Source: JAYVYM01 sp046593925
GTDB lineage: Bacteria; Actinomycetota; Actinomycetes; Mycobacteriales; SCTD01
Assembly (NCBI GenBank): GCA_046593925.1
Contig: JBKJQN010000061.1
Location: 14,642-78,641, forward strand
Direction: 5' to 3'
DNA: 64,000 nucleotides
Below, in pieces: positions 24,951 through 34,161 of this stretch. A program made the translations under genes and the position numbers. Numbering within the stretch: position 1 is the stretch's first letter; each line of letters starts with the position of its first letter. Below the pieces are notes generated by a model. The model saw only the letters and a list, made by a program, of their open reading frames with translations. It did not search any database and was not told where the DNA came from.

Positions 24951-26071
24951 GCGGCGCCTCCCAGGACGTCGGACAGCGGGGTCACGGGCAGGCCGTGCGC
25001 CTCGGCGACGGGCGCCGAGACGAGCTCCCCGCCGGTGGCGGACAACCCGGCGGCGAGCGTCGGGTCGGCCGCGCAGGCGCCCCGCCAGCCGTGGTCGGCG
25101 AGCGCGAGCACGTACGGCAGCGTGACGTTGGTCAGCGCGTAGGTGGAAGTGTGCGGGACCGCGCCCGGCATGTTGGCCACGCAGTAGAACGTCGACGCGT
25201 GCACCCGGAACACCGGGTCGTCGTGCGTCGTCGGCCGGGTGTCCTCGAAGCAGCCGCCCTGGTCGACCGAGATGTCGACCAGCACCGAACCGGGCTTCAT
25301 CCTGCTGACCAGGGCGTTGCTCACCAGCACCGGGGCCTTTGCGCCGGCGACGAGAACCGCCCCGATGACCAGGTCGGCGTCGAGCACCGCGCGCTCGACC
25401 TCGAAGCCGTTGCTGGCGATGGTCTGCATGTGGCCCTGGTAGATGCGGTCGACCTCGCGAAGCCGGGCGACGTTCCGGTCCAGCAGCAGCACTTCGGCCT
25501 GCATGCCGAGCGCAATCGCGGCGGCGTTCATCCCGGAGACGCCGGCGCCGAGGACCACGACCTTCGCGGCGTACACGCCGGACACGCCGCCCATCAGTAC
25601 CCCGCGGCCGCCCTGCGCGCGCTCCAGGAAGTGAGCCCCGGCCTGCGGCGCCATCCGGCCGGCGACCTCCGACATCGGGGCCAGCAGCGGGAGCGAGCCG
25701 TCGGGCAGCTGCACCGTCTCGTACGCGATGGCGGTGGTCCCGCTGGACAGGATGGCGTCGGTGCACGGCCGGGACGCCGCCAGGTGCAGGTAGGTGAACA
25801 GCACCTGGTCGGGCCGCATCCGCTCGTACTCGTCCGCGATCGGCTCCTTGACCTTGAGCACCAGCTCGGCGGTGCCCCAGACGTCGTCGGCGCTGTCGAC
25901 GACCTTCGCGCCGGCAGCGGCGTAGTCCTCGTCCGGGATCGAGGAGCCCAGGCCGGCGCCACGCTGCACGGCGACCTCGTGGCCGTGCACCACCAGCTCG
26001 TGCACCCCGGACGGGGTGACCGCGACCCGGTACTCGTGGTTCTTGACCTCGCTCGGGACGCCGACCCGCAT
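24947..26071 (-). CDS. ald: Alanine dehydrogenase
   Basis: A 374-residue NAD-dependent alanine dehydrogenase that converts L-alanine to pyruvate and ammonia, and the reverse. The N-terminus MRVGVPSEVKNHEYRVAVTP, the LVLKVKEPIADEYERM loop, and the Rossmann motif VVLGAGVSGMNAAAIALGM are diagnostic, as is VDISVDQGGCFEDTRPTTH. It lies second in the operon after the amino acid permease and overlaps the aminotransferase by four bases. In this position it probably recycles alanine formed by transamination of amines with pyruvate. It also releases ammonia for assimilation. Length is normal, no defect seen. Confidence 0.95.
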   Translation of the reverse strand: MRVGVPSEVKNHEYRVAVTPSGVHELVVHGHEVAVQRGAGLGSSIPDEDYAAAGAKVVDSADDVWGTAELVLKVKEPIADEYERMRPDQVLFTYLHLAASRPCTDAILSSGTTAIAYETVQLPDGSLPLLAPMSEVAGRMAPQAGAHFLERAQGGRGVLMGGVSGVYAAKVVVLGAGVSGMNAAAIALGMQAEVLLLDRNVARLREVDRIYQGHMQTIASNGFEVERAVLDADLVIGAVLVAGAKAPVLVSNALVSRMKPGSVLVDISVDQGGCFEDTRPTTHDDPVFRVHASTFYCVANMPGAVPHTSTYALTNVTLPYVLALADHGWRGACAADPTLAAGLSATGGELVSAPVAEAHGLPVTPLSDVLGGAA

Positions 26072-26115
26072 GACCTGGTGCTCCTCGCTCGTTGGGCTGG
26101 TGACCTACTGTGCGT

Positions 26116-26134
26116 GACGACGATCACCGTCGTC
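26116..26134 (-). repeat. Intercistronic hairpin between the permease and ald
   Basis: The arms GACGACG (26116-26122) and CGTCGTC (26128-26134) pair perfectly over a five-base loop. The structure begins at the stop codon of the permease and falls in the 61-base gap before ald. It may attenuate transcription or stabilise the upstream message, letting permease and enzymes be made in different amounts. No T-run follows. Confidence 0.35.
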
Positions 26135-27683
26135 AAGGAGCGGGCGTGACGCGGTTCTCGTCGTGGAGCTGGATTTGGTCAGCGGATACCGAATCGGCAG
26201 CCCGGTCGGACCGTGCACCGGACAGCCCGGTACGGCCGCGGAAGAAGTCCGGCATCCGGAGCTCGCAGAGCGCCATCACCAACACCCCCAGCACCAGCGA
26301 CCCGATGCCGAGGATGAACACCCCGCCGATGCCGGCGAAGGAGGTGTTGCCGTAGTCGCCGGCGTACATGTCCTTGGCGCTCTTGACGAAGCACAGCGTG
26401 AGGATGACCGCGCCGACCAGTGGCAGGACCAGGCGCACCAGCACCTCGCGCGGGGTGCGCAGCTGGCTGCGGAAGTGCCAGGCGCAGGCGTAGCCGGTGA
26501 GCCCGTAGTAGAAGGCGATCATCAGGCCGAGCGCCGCGATCGAGTCGGCCAGCACGTTGCCGCTGACCAGGACCAGCCCGACGTAGAAGCCCACGGACGC
26601 GATGCCCATCGCGATCGTGGACGTCGTCGGGGTCTGGAAGCGCGGGTGGATCGCGGAGAACGCCTTCGGGATCGCCCGGTGCGCCGCCATCGACAGCGTG
26701 GTGCGGGCGGTCGGAAGGATCGTCGTCTGCGTCGACGCCGCGGCCGAGCTCAGCACGGCCAGGATCAGGATCTTGCCGAACGTCGAGCCGAGCACCTGGT
26801 CGCCGACCACCGCGAGCACGTCGCCCTGGTTGGCCGGGTCGGTCAGCACGTCGACACCCGCCCAGCTCACGCAGGCGACCGCGACCAGCACGTAGATGCC
26901 CAGCAGCAGGACCGTGGAGATCACCGCGGCCCGGCCCGGGGTGCGCTCCTTGTCCCGGGTCTCCTCATTGACGGAGACGGCCGAGTCCCAGCCCCAGTAG
27001 ATGAACACCGCGAGCAGCACACCCTGGGAGAGCGCGCTGAACGAGCCGATCGCCGTCGGGTCGAACCACGACAGCGACGGCGTCACCGACGTGTCGGGGG
27101 CGTGCCCGGTGGCGACCCGGATGAGCGCGATGAGGGCGAACACCGCGAGCGCGACGAGCTCGACGGCCAGCAGGACGTACTGCACGCGCGCCGAGAGCTC
27201 GATCCCGCGGTAGCAGATGTAGGTCAGGCCGATGATCCACAGCGAGCCCACCAGCGTCGTCCAGAAGCTGCTCGCCGCCAGGCCGTCGGCGCCGAACAGC
27301 AGAAATCCGTACTGCCCGGCGATCTGCGCCAGGTTGGCCATCACGACGACGTCGGCGACGATGATGCCCCAGCCGCCCATCCAGCCGGTACGCGGACCGA
27401 AAGCCTTGGCGGCCCAGGTGAACGTCGTGCCGCAGTCCGGGTCGACCTCGTTGAGCTCGCGGTAGGCGTAGGCGATGCAGAACATCGGGATGAACGCCAG
27501 CAGCAGGACCGCCGGCGTCTGGAAGGCGACAGCTGCCGCCACGAACCCGATCGTCGCGGCCAGGCTGTAGCCGGGGGCGGTCGACGACACCCCGATCACC
27601 ACGCTCGAGAGCAGGCCGAGCGCACCCGTCCTGAGCCCCTTGTCGCCGTCACCGAGCTGGGGCTGCCATTGCGTCTGGGTCAC
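26133..27683 (-). CDS. APC-superfamily amino acid/polyamine permease
   Basis: A 516-residue membrane protein with about 12-13 hydrophobic segments. The first membrane segment has the APC signature GVSSTAPGYSLAATIGFVAA, and WAAKAFGPRTGWMGGWG follows after the second loop. Such proteins import amino acids, GABA or polyamines with protons. GTG at 27683 is preferred: GGAGG lies five bases upstream, and an earlier ATG (27776) adds 31 residues without a ribosome site. It heads the operon permease-ald-aminotransferase-aldehyde dehydrogenase and is divergent from the Lrp/AsnC regulator, which likely controls it. The substrate is probably an amine or amino acid degraded by the operon. Confidence 0.9.
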   Translation of the reverse strand: MTQTQWQPQLGDGDKGLRTGALGLLSSVVIGVSSTAPGYSLAATIGFVAAAVAFQTPAVLLLAFIPMFCIAYAYRELNEVDPDCGTTFTWAAKAFGPRTGWMGGWGIIVADVVVMANLAQIAGQYGFLLFGADGLAASSFWTTLVGSLWIIGLTYICYRGIELSARVQYVLLAVELVALAVFALIALIRVATGHAPDTSVTPSLSWFDPTAIGSFSALSQGVLLAVFIYWGWDSAVSVNEETRDKERTPGRAAVISTVLLLGIYVLVAVACVSWAGVDVLTDPANQGDVLAVVGDQVLGSTFGKILILAVLSSAAASTQTTILPTARTTLSMAAHRAIPKAFSAIHPRFQTPTTSTIAMGIASVGFYVGLVLVSGNVLADSIAALGLMIAFYYGLTGYACAWHFRSQLRTPREVLVRLVLPLVGAVILTLCFVKSAKDMYAGDYGNTSFAGIGGVFILGIGSLVLGVLVMALCELRMPDFFRGRTGLSGARSDRAADSVSADQIQLHDENRVTPAP

Positions 27684-27851
27684 CGTGCCTCCGTCCGAGT
27701 AGTCGTCCAGCACGTCGTGTCGAAGACGGTTCTCGCAGATGGATGCCGGTTTGACAAGCAGTTCCGTCGTCTCCACCCCGTTGGGGGTACCGGAGTGCTT
27801 GTCGCGGGCGGTCGCCGCGGGCAGGATGGGCCGCCCCTACCAGGAGGCCGC

Positions 27852-28349
27852 ATGCCGCCCGCGCCCCGCCGATCCCGCCTCGTGCTCGCCCCGGCGACGG
27901 GCCCGCTGCTCGACGACATCGGCAAGGCGATCCTGCGCGAGCTGCAGGAGGACGGCCGCCGTTCCTACACCGCCATCTCCGGCGCGGTCGGGCTGTCTGA
28001 AGCTGCTGTGCGGCAGCGCGTGAAGGCGCTCGTGGACAGCGGCGTGATGCAGATCGTGGCCGTCACCGACCCGCTGACGCTCGGCTTCGGGGTGATGGCG
28101 AGCATCGGCGTGATGGTCACCGGCGACTCGCGCGAGGTCGCCGACATGCTCAGTGAGATCGACGAGGTCGACTACTGCGTCCTGACCTCGGGCCGGTACG
28201 ACCTGCAGCTGGAGGTCGTCTGCCGCGACAACGAGCACCTGCTGACCATCATCAATGACCGGATCCGCACGGTGCCCGGTGTCCGGGAGACCGAGACCTC
28301 GATCTGCCTGCGCGTACACAAACAGACCTACAACTACGGGACGCCCTGA
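27852..28349 (+). CDS. Lrp/AsnC-family transcriptional regulator
   Basis: A 165-residue Lrp/AsnC regulator. The N-terminal winged helix (about 18-75) includes DDIGKAILRELQEDGRRSYT and LSEAAVRQRVKALVDSG; the C-terminal RAM ligand-binding domain has ADMLSEIDEVDYCVLTSGRY and the end GVRETETSICLRVHKQTYNY. ATG at 27852 follows CAGGAGG by six bases. It sits between the divergent permease operon and its own operon with a second aminotransferase and an FAD oxidase, overlapping the former by one base (TGATG). It most likely senses an amino acid or amine and controls both operons. Confidence 0.92.
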   Translation: MPPAPRRSRLVLAPATGPLLDDIGKAILRELQEDGRRSYTAISGAVGLSEAAVRQRVKALVDSGVMQIVAVTDPLTLGFGVMASIGVMVTGDSREVADMLSEIDEVDYCVLTSGRYDLQLEVVCRDNEHLLTIINDRIRTVPGVRETETSICLRVHKQTYNYGTP

Positions 28350-29578
28350 TGAGCCATCCCCTGCCGGCGCTGCTGCACCCGTTCGCCCGGCCCGCCGCGC
28401 CCGCCGACGGCTTCGTGCGGATGGTGCGCGGAGAGGGGGCGCTGGTCTTCGACGGGGCCGGCCGGCGCTACGTCGACGCGATGGCCTCGCTCTGGTACTG
28501 CAACGTCGGCCACGGCCGGGCGGAGGTTGCCGACGCGGTCGCCCGCCAGCTGCGCGAGCTCGAGACCTACCACTGCTTCGAGCGCTTCGCGGGGCCCGGT
28601 GCGGAGGAGCTCGCGGAGCGACTGGTGTCGATCGCGCCGATGCCCGGCAGCCGGGTCTTCCTCACCAGCGGCGGCTCGGAGGCCGTCGACACCGCGCTCA
28701 AGCTCAGCCGGGCCGCACACACCCAGGCGGGACACCCGGAGCGCACGATCGTCGTCAGCCGCGCGCCGAGCTACCACGGGGTGACGTACGGGGCGATGGC
28801 GCTGACCGGGCTGCCCGCGAACCGGGCGGGCTTCGGGCGCGGGATGGCCGACGTCGTGCACGTGCCGAAGGACGACCTGGACGCGGTGCGGGCCGTCCTG
28901 GCTGCGCACCCGGGGCAGGTCGCGGCGGTCTTCGCCGAGCCCGTGATCGGGGCCGGAGGCGTCTGGCCGCCCGCGCCGGGCTACCTGCAGGGCCTGCGCG
29001 CACTGTGCGACGCGGCCGGCGCCCACCTGGTGCTCGACGAAGTGATCACCGGCTTCGGCCGGCTCGGCAGCCTGTTCGGCGGCGGGCACTACGGCGTGCA
29101 GGCCGACCTCATGACCTTCGCGAAGGGGGTGACGAGCGGCTACGTCCCGCTCGGCGGGGTGCTCGTCGCGCCGTCGGTGCACGAGCCGCTGGCCGCCGAC
29201 CCGGCGTACGTCCTGCGGCACGGCTACACCTACTCCGGCCACGCGGCAGCCTGCGTGGCGGCGCTGGCGTGCCTGGACATCACCGAGCGGGAGGGCCTGG
29301 TCGAGCGGGCGAGGCTGATCGGCGCCCGGCTCGGCCCGCAGCTCGAGGCGCTGCTGGCCGACGGCCTGGTCGCCGACGTCCGCGGGGAGGGGGCTCTGTG
29401 GGCGGTCTCCGTGCCGGACGGCGTCGACCCGGTGGCCGTCCGCGACCGGATGCTCGACCTCGGGGTCGTCGTACGGCCGATCGCGCCGACCACGCTCGCG
29501 ATCTGCCCGCCGCTGGTGATCACCGACGACGACCTCGACGCCGTACCCGCCGCGCTGCGAGCGGCGCTGGCGACGTGA
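28349..29578 (+). CDS. Class III PLP aminotransferase (second copy)
   Basis: A 409-residue class III aminotransferase. The PLP site is complete: FLTSGGSEAVDTALKLSRAA (phosphate loop), LVLDEVITGFGRLGSLF (Asp for the ring N) and MTFAKGVTSGYVPLG (PLP Lys). It is shorter and clearly different from the copy at 23535-24950, so the two are not a recent duplication. The gene starts one base inside the regulator stop (TGATG) and its own stop overlaps the next start by four bases (GTGA), so three genes form one coupled unit. The amine substrate is unknown; an omega-amino acid or diamine is likely from context. Confidence 0.9.
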   Translation: MSHPLPALLHPFARPAAPADGFVRMVRGEGALVFDGAGRRYVDAMASLWYCNVGHGRAEVADAVARQLRELETYHCFERFAGPGAEELAERLVSIAPMPGSRVFLTSGGSEAVDTALKLSRAAHTQAGHPERTIVVSRAPSYHGVTYGAMALTGLPANRAGFGRGMADVVHVPKDDLDAVRAVLAAHPGQVAAVFAEPVIGAGGVWPPAPGYLQGLRALCDAAGAHLVLDEVITGFGRLGSLFGGGHYGVQADLMTFAKGVTSGYVPLGGVLVAPSVHEPLAADPAYVLRHGYTYSGHAAACVAALACLDITEREGLVERARLIGARLGPQLEALLADGLVADVRGEGALWAVSVPDGVDPVAVRDRMLDLGVVVRPIAPTTLAICPPLVITDDDLDAVPAALRAALAT

Positions 29579-30969
29579 CCGCCACCGATGCCGGCCGGGC
29601 GTACCGCGGCTTGAGCCTGTGGCACGACCTGCTACCGAGCCCGCTCGACCCGCGTGACCCGCTGCCGGGCGACACCGCCGTCGACGTCGCCATCGTCGGG
29701 GCCGGCTACACCGGGCTGTGGACGGCGTACTGGCTGCTGCGGCACGACCCGACGCTGCGGGTCGCCGTGTTGGAGCGGGAGGTCGCCGGCTTCGGTGCCT
29801 CGGGGCGCAACGGCGGCTGGTGCTCGGCACTGTTCCCGGCCTCGTGGCGGCGGCTCGCCCGCGACGGCGGCCATGACAGCGCGCGGGCGATGCAGCGGGC
29901 CCTGGACGAGACCGTCGCAGCAGTCGGGCGCGACAGCATGGACGAAGGCATCGACTGCGCGTACGTCCGCGGGGGCATGGTGTCGCTGGCCCGCGGGACG
30001 GCCCAGCTGGCCAGGGCGCGCGCCCACGTCGCGGACGCCAGGGCGTACGGCTTCGGGCCGGACACCCTGGACCTGCTCGACGGCGACCAGGCGGTGCGGC
30101 GCGTGGCGGCCACCCGCGTTTCGGGGGCGGTGACCAGCGCGCACTGCGCGGCGCTCGACCCGGCGCGGCTGGTGCGCGGGTTGGCCGAGGCGGTCGAGCG
30201 CCGGGGCGGCACGGTGTACGAGCGGACCGCCGCGCTGTCGGTCGAACCCGGCCGGGTCGTCACCGACCACGGGACGGTACGCGCCGACGTCGTGCTGCCG
30301 GCGGTGGAGGGCTATCTCGCTCAGCTGCCCGGGCGGCGGCGCGAGCTCGCGCCGGTCTATTCGCTGATGCTCGCGACCGAGCAGCTACCCGACGAGGTAT
30401 GGGCGCAGATCGGGCTCGCCGACCGGGCGACCTTCACCGACGAGCGGCATCTGACCGTGTACGGCCAGCGCACCGCCGACGGGCGGCTGGCGTTCGGCGG
30501 CCGCGGCGCGCCCTACCACTGGGGGTCCAAGGTCTCGCCGGTGTACGACCGGGTGGAGCGGGTGCACGCGGCTCTTCGGGAGACGCTGGTCGAGATGTTC
30601 CCGCTGCTGCGCGACGCGGCCGTCACGCACACCTGGGGTGGCAACCTCGGGGTCCCCCGCGACTGGTTCCCCAGCGTCGGGTTCGACCCCACCACCGGGC
30701 TGGCCTGGGCGGGCGGCTACGTCGGCGACGGCGTCGCGACCTCGCACCTGGCCGGTCGTACCGTCGCCGACCTGGTGCTGGGCCGGGACACCGAGCGCAC
30801 CCGCCTGCCGTGGGTACGGCCGCGGGTGAAGCGCTGGGAGCCCGAACCGCTGCGTTGGGCCGGCGTCAACGCCGTCACCGCCCTGATGACCCGCGCCGAC
30901 CGCACCGAGGCCCGCACCGGCCGGCCGTCCCGGGCCGCCGCGGCCTTCTGGCGGTCGCTCGGCGACTGA
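29575..30969 (+). CDS. FAD-dependent amine/amino acid oxidase (DAO family, PuuB-like)
   Basis: A 464-residue FAD oxidoreductase of the DAO fold. The FAD motif VDVAIVGAGYTGLWTAYWLL near residue 37 is followed by VLEREVAGFGASGRNGGWCS, characteristic of gamma-glutamylputrescine oxidase (PuuB/OrdL) relatives. The C-terminal FAD segment reads GLAWAGGYVGDGVATSHLAGR. It would oxidise a C-N bond, giving an aldehyde, ammonia and H2O2. GTG at 29575 overlaps the aminotransferase stop. In this island it offers an oxidase route in parallel to the transaminase, feeding aldehyde to the dehydrogenase at 22102-23538. No glutamylpolyamine synthetase gene is in view. Confidence 0.87.
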   Translation: MTATDAGRAYRGLSLWHDLLPSPLDPRDPLPGDTAVDVAIVGAGYTGLWTAYWLLRHDPTLRVAVLEREVAGFGASGRNGGWCSALFPASWRRLARDGGHDSARAMQRALDETVAAVGRDSMDEGIDCAYVRGGMVSLARGTAQLARARAHVADARAYGFGPDTLDLLDGDQAVRRVAATRVSGAVTSAHCAALDPARLVRGLAEAVERRGGTVYERTAALSVEPGRVVTDHGTVRADVVLPAVEGYLAQLPGRRRELAPVYSLMLATEQLPDEVWAQIGLADRATFTDERHLTVYGQRTADGRLAFGGRGAPYHWGSKVSPVYDRVERVHAALRETLVEMFPLLRDAAVTHTWGGNLGVPRDWFPSVGFDPTTGLAWAGGYVGDGVATSHLAGRTVADLVLGRDTERTRLPWVRPRVKRWEPEPLRWAGVNAVTALMTRADRTEARTGRPSRAAAAFWRSLGD

Positions 30970-31012
30970 GGGCTCGCGGATACGGTTTGGGCATCCGATC
31001 CGGGAGGCCCGC

Positions 31013-31237
31013 ATGTGCCGCAGCATCAAGACCCTGCGTCCGCCGTACGCCGACGACGTCACCCCGGCGGACGTCGACGCGGCGGCCCTGCAGTACGTCC
31101 GCAAGATCGCCGGGATGCGGTCCCCGTCGGCCCGCAACGCGCCCGCCTTCGAGACGGCCGTCACGGCCGTGGCCGCAGCCACCCGGGACCTGCTCGAGGA
31201 CTTGGTCGTACGTCCGACCCCGGTACGCGCCGACTGA
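31013..31237 (+). CDS. DUF2277 family protein
   Basis: A 74-residue protein with the hallmark start MCRSIKTLRPP and body VDAAALQYVRKIAGMRSPS, matching the DUF2277 family. It is predicted all-helical, cytoplasmic, with a conserved Cys at position 2. Function is unknown; family members often have a proline-rich start that follows the Cys. It has its own GGGAGG ribosome site seven bases before the ATG. It follows the FAD oxidase by 43 bases and is convergent with the ABC transporter operon. Confidence 0.85.
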   Translation: MCRSIKTLRPPYADDVTPADVDAAALQYVRKIAGMRSPSARNAPAFETAVTAVAAATRDLLEDLVVRPTPVRAD

Positions 31238-31305
31238 ACGCTGCTGCCTGCCAGCGTGTGCGGGCCAGGATGCGCACGGGTTCACGAGGACCGGTCGGCA
31301 GCCGG

Positions 31306-32373
31306 TCAGGCGGGCAGGGCCGCCAGCATGGCGGCGGAGGCGTCGACGTCCAGGCCGACCTCGGCGGCGGCCGGGTGGTCACCGGCACGGTCGGACGGCA
31401 CGTCGACGCGGACCAGGTCGCCGGAGCCCGCCAGCCGCACGGTGATCCGGGTCACCGGGCCCAGGAAGCTGTGCGTCAGCACGGTGCCGGTGAGGGTCGC
31501 ACCGGCAACGGCCCGCAGCCGGACGCTGTCGGGGCGCACCAGGACCCGCACCGGCGCGCCGTCGGGGCTGCCGTTCACCACGGCGGCGGGCAGCCGTCGA
31601 CCGCCGGCGAGCAGGACCGCGCCGCCCGCGGCGGTGCCGCTGAACGCGTTCGTGACGCCCACGAACTCGGCCACGAACGGCGAGGCCGGCCGCTGGTAGA
31701 CCGTCGCCGGCGTGTCGAGCTGCTCCAGCCGTCCGTTCGCCATCACGCCGACCCGGTCGGAGATGGCGAGCGCCTCCTCCTGGTCGTGGGTGACGAACAG
31801 CGTGGTGATCTCCAGCTCGGTCTGCAGCCGGCGGATCTCCTCGCGCAGCTGGACGCGGACCTTGGCGTCCAGCGCCGACAGCGGCTCGTCGAGCAGCAGC
31901 ACCTGCGGGCGGATCGCCAGCGCGCGGGCCAGTGCGACGCGCTGCTGCTGTCCGCCGGACATCTGGTGCGGGTACTTCGCGGCCTGCGACGACAACCCGA
32001 CCAGCTCGAGCATTTCGCCGGCCTGCCTGGCCCGTTCGCTGCCGCCGATGCCGCGCAGCCGCAGGCCGAAGCCGACGTTGTCGCGCGCGGTCAGGTTCGG
32101 AAACAGGCTGTAGGCCTGGAAGACCATGCCCATGTCGCGCTTGTTGGCCGGCAGCCCGCCGACGTCGCGGCCACCGACCAGTACCGCGCCGCTGTCGGCG
32201 GTCTCCAGGCCCGCGAGCACCCGCAGGGCGGTGGTCTTGCCGCAGCCCGACGGACCGAGCAGCGACACGAACTCGCCGGGCTCGAGCGCGAGGTCCAGGC
32301 CATCGAGCGCAGGCACGCCCGCGTACGAGCGGTGCAGGTCGCGCAGCACGACGGCGACGCCGGTACGGCTCAT
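31306..32373 (-). CDS. ABC transporter ATP-binding protein, Pot/spermidine-type
   Basis: A 355-residue ATPase that powers import. Walker A is GPSGCGKTT, the Q-loop MVFQAYSLFPNLT, the signature MSGGQQQR, Walker B VLLLDEPLSALD and the switch His in FVTHDQEEAL. The C-terminal 110 residues form a TOBE regulatory domain, as in PotA, FbpC and related importers. It is the last gene of a four-gene operon, overlapping the second permease by four bases (ATGA). The frame extends upstream, but the ATG at 32373 coincides with the coupled start. Polyamine import fits the neighbouring amine genes; iron or phosphonate types are alternatives. Confidence 0.92.
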   Translation of the reverse strand: MSRTGVAVVLRDLHRSYAGVPALDGLDLALEPGEFVSLLGPSGCGKTTALRVLAGLETADSGAVLVGGRDVGGLPANKRDMGMVFQAYSLFPNLTARDNVGFGLRLRGIGGSERARQAGEMLELVGLSSQAAKYPHQMSGGQQQRVALARALAIRPQVLLLDEPLSALDAKVRVQLREEIRRLQTELEITTLFVTHDQEEALAISDRVGVMANGRLEQLDTPATVYQRPASPFVAEFVGVTNAFSGTAAGGAVLLAGGRRLPAAVVNGSPDGAPVRVLVRPDSVRLRAVAGATLTGTVLTHSFLGPVTRITVRLAGSGDLVRVDVPSDRAGDHPAAAEVGLDVDASAAMLAALPA

Positions 32374-33227
32374 CGGGCACCCGCGACGCTGAGTGGCGCC
32401 GCACCCACGGTGTCGGCGGCGAGGGGCTCCGCGACCCGGCCGGTGCGCCGCCGACCGGCGACCAGCGACACGGCGAGCAGCAGCACGAACGCAAACACCA
32501 GCGAGGCCAGCGATACGGCGATCGACAGCGACGCGTCGCGCTTGCCGATGAAGGCGATATCGACCTGCAGGGTCGTGAAGTTCAGCAGCGACGCGATCGT
32601 GAACTCCCCCAGGACGAGGGCGACCGACAGCAGCCCGGCCGACAGGACGGCACTGCGAACATTGGGCAGCACGACCCGCAGCAGCACAGTGGCCCACGAC
32701 GCCCCCAGGCTGCGGGCGGCCTCGGACAGCGTGCGCAGGTCGACCGCGGTCAGCCCCGACTCGATGGCGCGGTAGGCGTACGGCAGGACCAGGATGACGT
32801 AGACGAAGGTCAGCGTGAGCGGCGAGTCGCCGAGGAAGTACGTCACCCAGGTGTACAGCGACGCAATGCCGACCACCAGCACGATCGCCGGGATGACCAG
32901 CGGCAGCAGGCAGAGGGCCTCGATCAGCCGCTTGACCCGCGGCAAGCGCAGATGCACCCAGGTCATCGTCGGCACGAGCAGCACCAGCATCAGCAGCGCG
33001 GTCAGCACCGCGAGCTCGAGCGAGGTGGCGATGGCGTGCAGCAGCTCGCTGTCGGCGCCGATCGCCCGCCAGGACGTCAGGGTGCGGGAGCCGCCCGGGC
33101 CCCGGGTGGAGAACTCCAGCATCGCCAGCAGCGGCAGCGCGAAGTACGCACCGAGCACCGTCAAGATGGTCCAGCGCAGGGCCGTCGTCCGGCGGCGGCG
33201 ACCTGCGGCCGTCGGGGCGCCGGCCAT
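32370..33227 (-). CDS. ABC transporter permease (PotC-like)
   Basis: A 285-residue inner-membrane permease with six predicted helices and the EAA loop SEAARSLGASWATVLLRVVLP that docks to the ATPase. It ends in a cytoplasmic tail that overlaps the ATPase gene. The ATG at 33227 shares one base with the upstream permease stop (TGATG). It would form the channel with the permease encoded just upstream. Sequence alone does not give the substrate; PotC/PotI- and 2-aminoethylphosphonate-type systems share this layout. Confidence 0.9.
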   Translation of the reverse strand: MAGAPTAAGRRRRTTALRWTILTVLGAYFALPLLAMLEFSTRGPGGSRTLTSWRAIGADSELLHAIATSLELAVLTALLMLVLLVPTMTWVHLRLPRVKRLIEALCLLPLVIPAIVLVVGIASLYTWVTYFLGDSPLTLTFVYVILVLPYAYRAIESGLTAVDLRTLSEAARSLGASWATVLLRVVLPNVRSAVLSAGLLSVALVLGEFTIASLLNFTTLQVDIAFIGKRDASLSIAVSLASLVFAFVLLLAVSLVAGRRRTGRVAEPLAADTVGAAPLSVAGAR

Positions 33228-34156
33228 CAGCGCAGCCACCGGCTGGTCCGGCGCTGCAGCAGCGCGTACACCGTCATGACGACAGCGACCACGACGATCA
33301 TGCCCAGGCCCAGCGCCTTGCCCTGGCCCTGCTGGCCGAGCAGCACCTCGCCGGTCTGCAGGGCCCGGATCTGCAGCGGGATGAGCGTCGCACCCTGGCT
33401 GATCAGCACGGCGGCGGTGGCGTACGCGGAGAAGGCGTTGGCGAACAGCAGCAGCGTCGACCCGGTGAACGCGGGGGTGAGGATCGGGCCGGCGACGTGC
33501 CGCAGGTAGGTCCAGCCGGTGCCGCCCAGGCTTTCGGAGGCCTCGCGCCACTGCGGGCGCAGGCCGTCCAGCGCCGGCAGGAAGACGATGACCATCAGCG
33601 GGATCTGGAAGTAGGAGTAGAGCAGCACCAGGCCCGGGAGCTCGAAGATCCAGGCGCTGCCGGCGAAGATGTCGAGCCCGGCGTGGTCGCGCAGGAACAC
33701 CGTGACCAGGCCCTCGAAGCCAATGGTTGCGAGGTAGGCGAAGGCCAGCGGCACGCCGCCGAACTGCGCCAGCACGCTGGCGACGGAGGTGACGAACCGG
33801 CGCAGCGCCGAGTCCGGCCGGCCGCTGACGACCGCCCACGCCAGGGCCGCACCCAGCACGGCACCGACCACGGCGGTGATCGCCGACAGCTCGATGCTGC
33901 GGACGAACGCCTCCCGGTACGGTGAGCGGAAGATGCCGGTGACGTTGGCCAGGGTCAGCCCGCCAGCGCCGTCGGAGAACGCGCCGCCGACGACCGCAAG
34001 GGTCGGCCAGAGCAGGAACACCGCGACGAAGGCGAGGAACGGCAGCGTGAGGAGGTGGTCCAGGACCTGCCGCCTGCGACGGATGGAGCCGCGGGTGGGT
34101 GCGGGCGCGTCGACGGGTCCGCTGCGCAGGAGCGCCGCGGACCCGCCCGCAGTCAC
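33227..34156 (-). CDS. ABC transporter permease (PotB-like)
   Basis: A 309-residue permease with six membrane helices beginning LLTLPFLAFVAVFLLWPTLA. Its EAA motif is EASESLGGTGWTYLRHVAGP. It partners the other permease as the transmembrane heterodimer. The start is GTG at 34156, five bases after the stop of the substrate-binding protein gene, so the genes are co-transcribed in the order binding protein, permease, permease, ATPase. Confidence 0.9.
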   Translation of the reverse strand: MTAGGSAALLRSGPVDAPAPTRGSIRRRRQVLDHLLTLPFLAFVAVFLLWPTLAVVGGAFSDGAGGLTLANVTGIFRSPYREAFVRSIELSAITAVVGAVLGAALAWAVVSGRPDSALRRFVTSVASVLAQFGGVPLAFAYLATIGFEGLVTVFLRDHAGLDIFAGSAWIFELPGLVLLYSYFQIPLMVIVFLPALDGLRPQWREASESLGGTGWTYLRHVAGPILTPAFTGSTLLLFANAFSAYATAAVLISQGATLIPLQIRALQTGEVLLGQQGQGKALGLGMIVVVAVVMTVYALLQRRTSRWLR

Positions 34157-34161
34157 ACTGC

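Noticed and set aside
23247..25142. Long open frame of about 630 codons on the plus strand opposite the aldehyde dehydrogenase and aminotransferase genes
   Set aside because: It is an antisense shadow caused by high GC: no family resemblance, Arg/Gly/Asp-rich composition and no ribosome site, while the minus strand carries two clear enzymes.
26163..27850. Plus-strand frame of more than 500 codons running into the Lrp/AsnC gene
   Set aside because: Antisense to the permease and rich in Arg, Gln, His and Asp. Only the last 165 codons (from 27852) match a real family.
31289..31307. GACCGG/CCGGTC hairpin between DUF2277 and the ABC operon
   Set aside because: Six-base stem overlapping the ATPase stop; may be chance.
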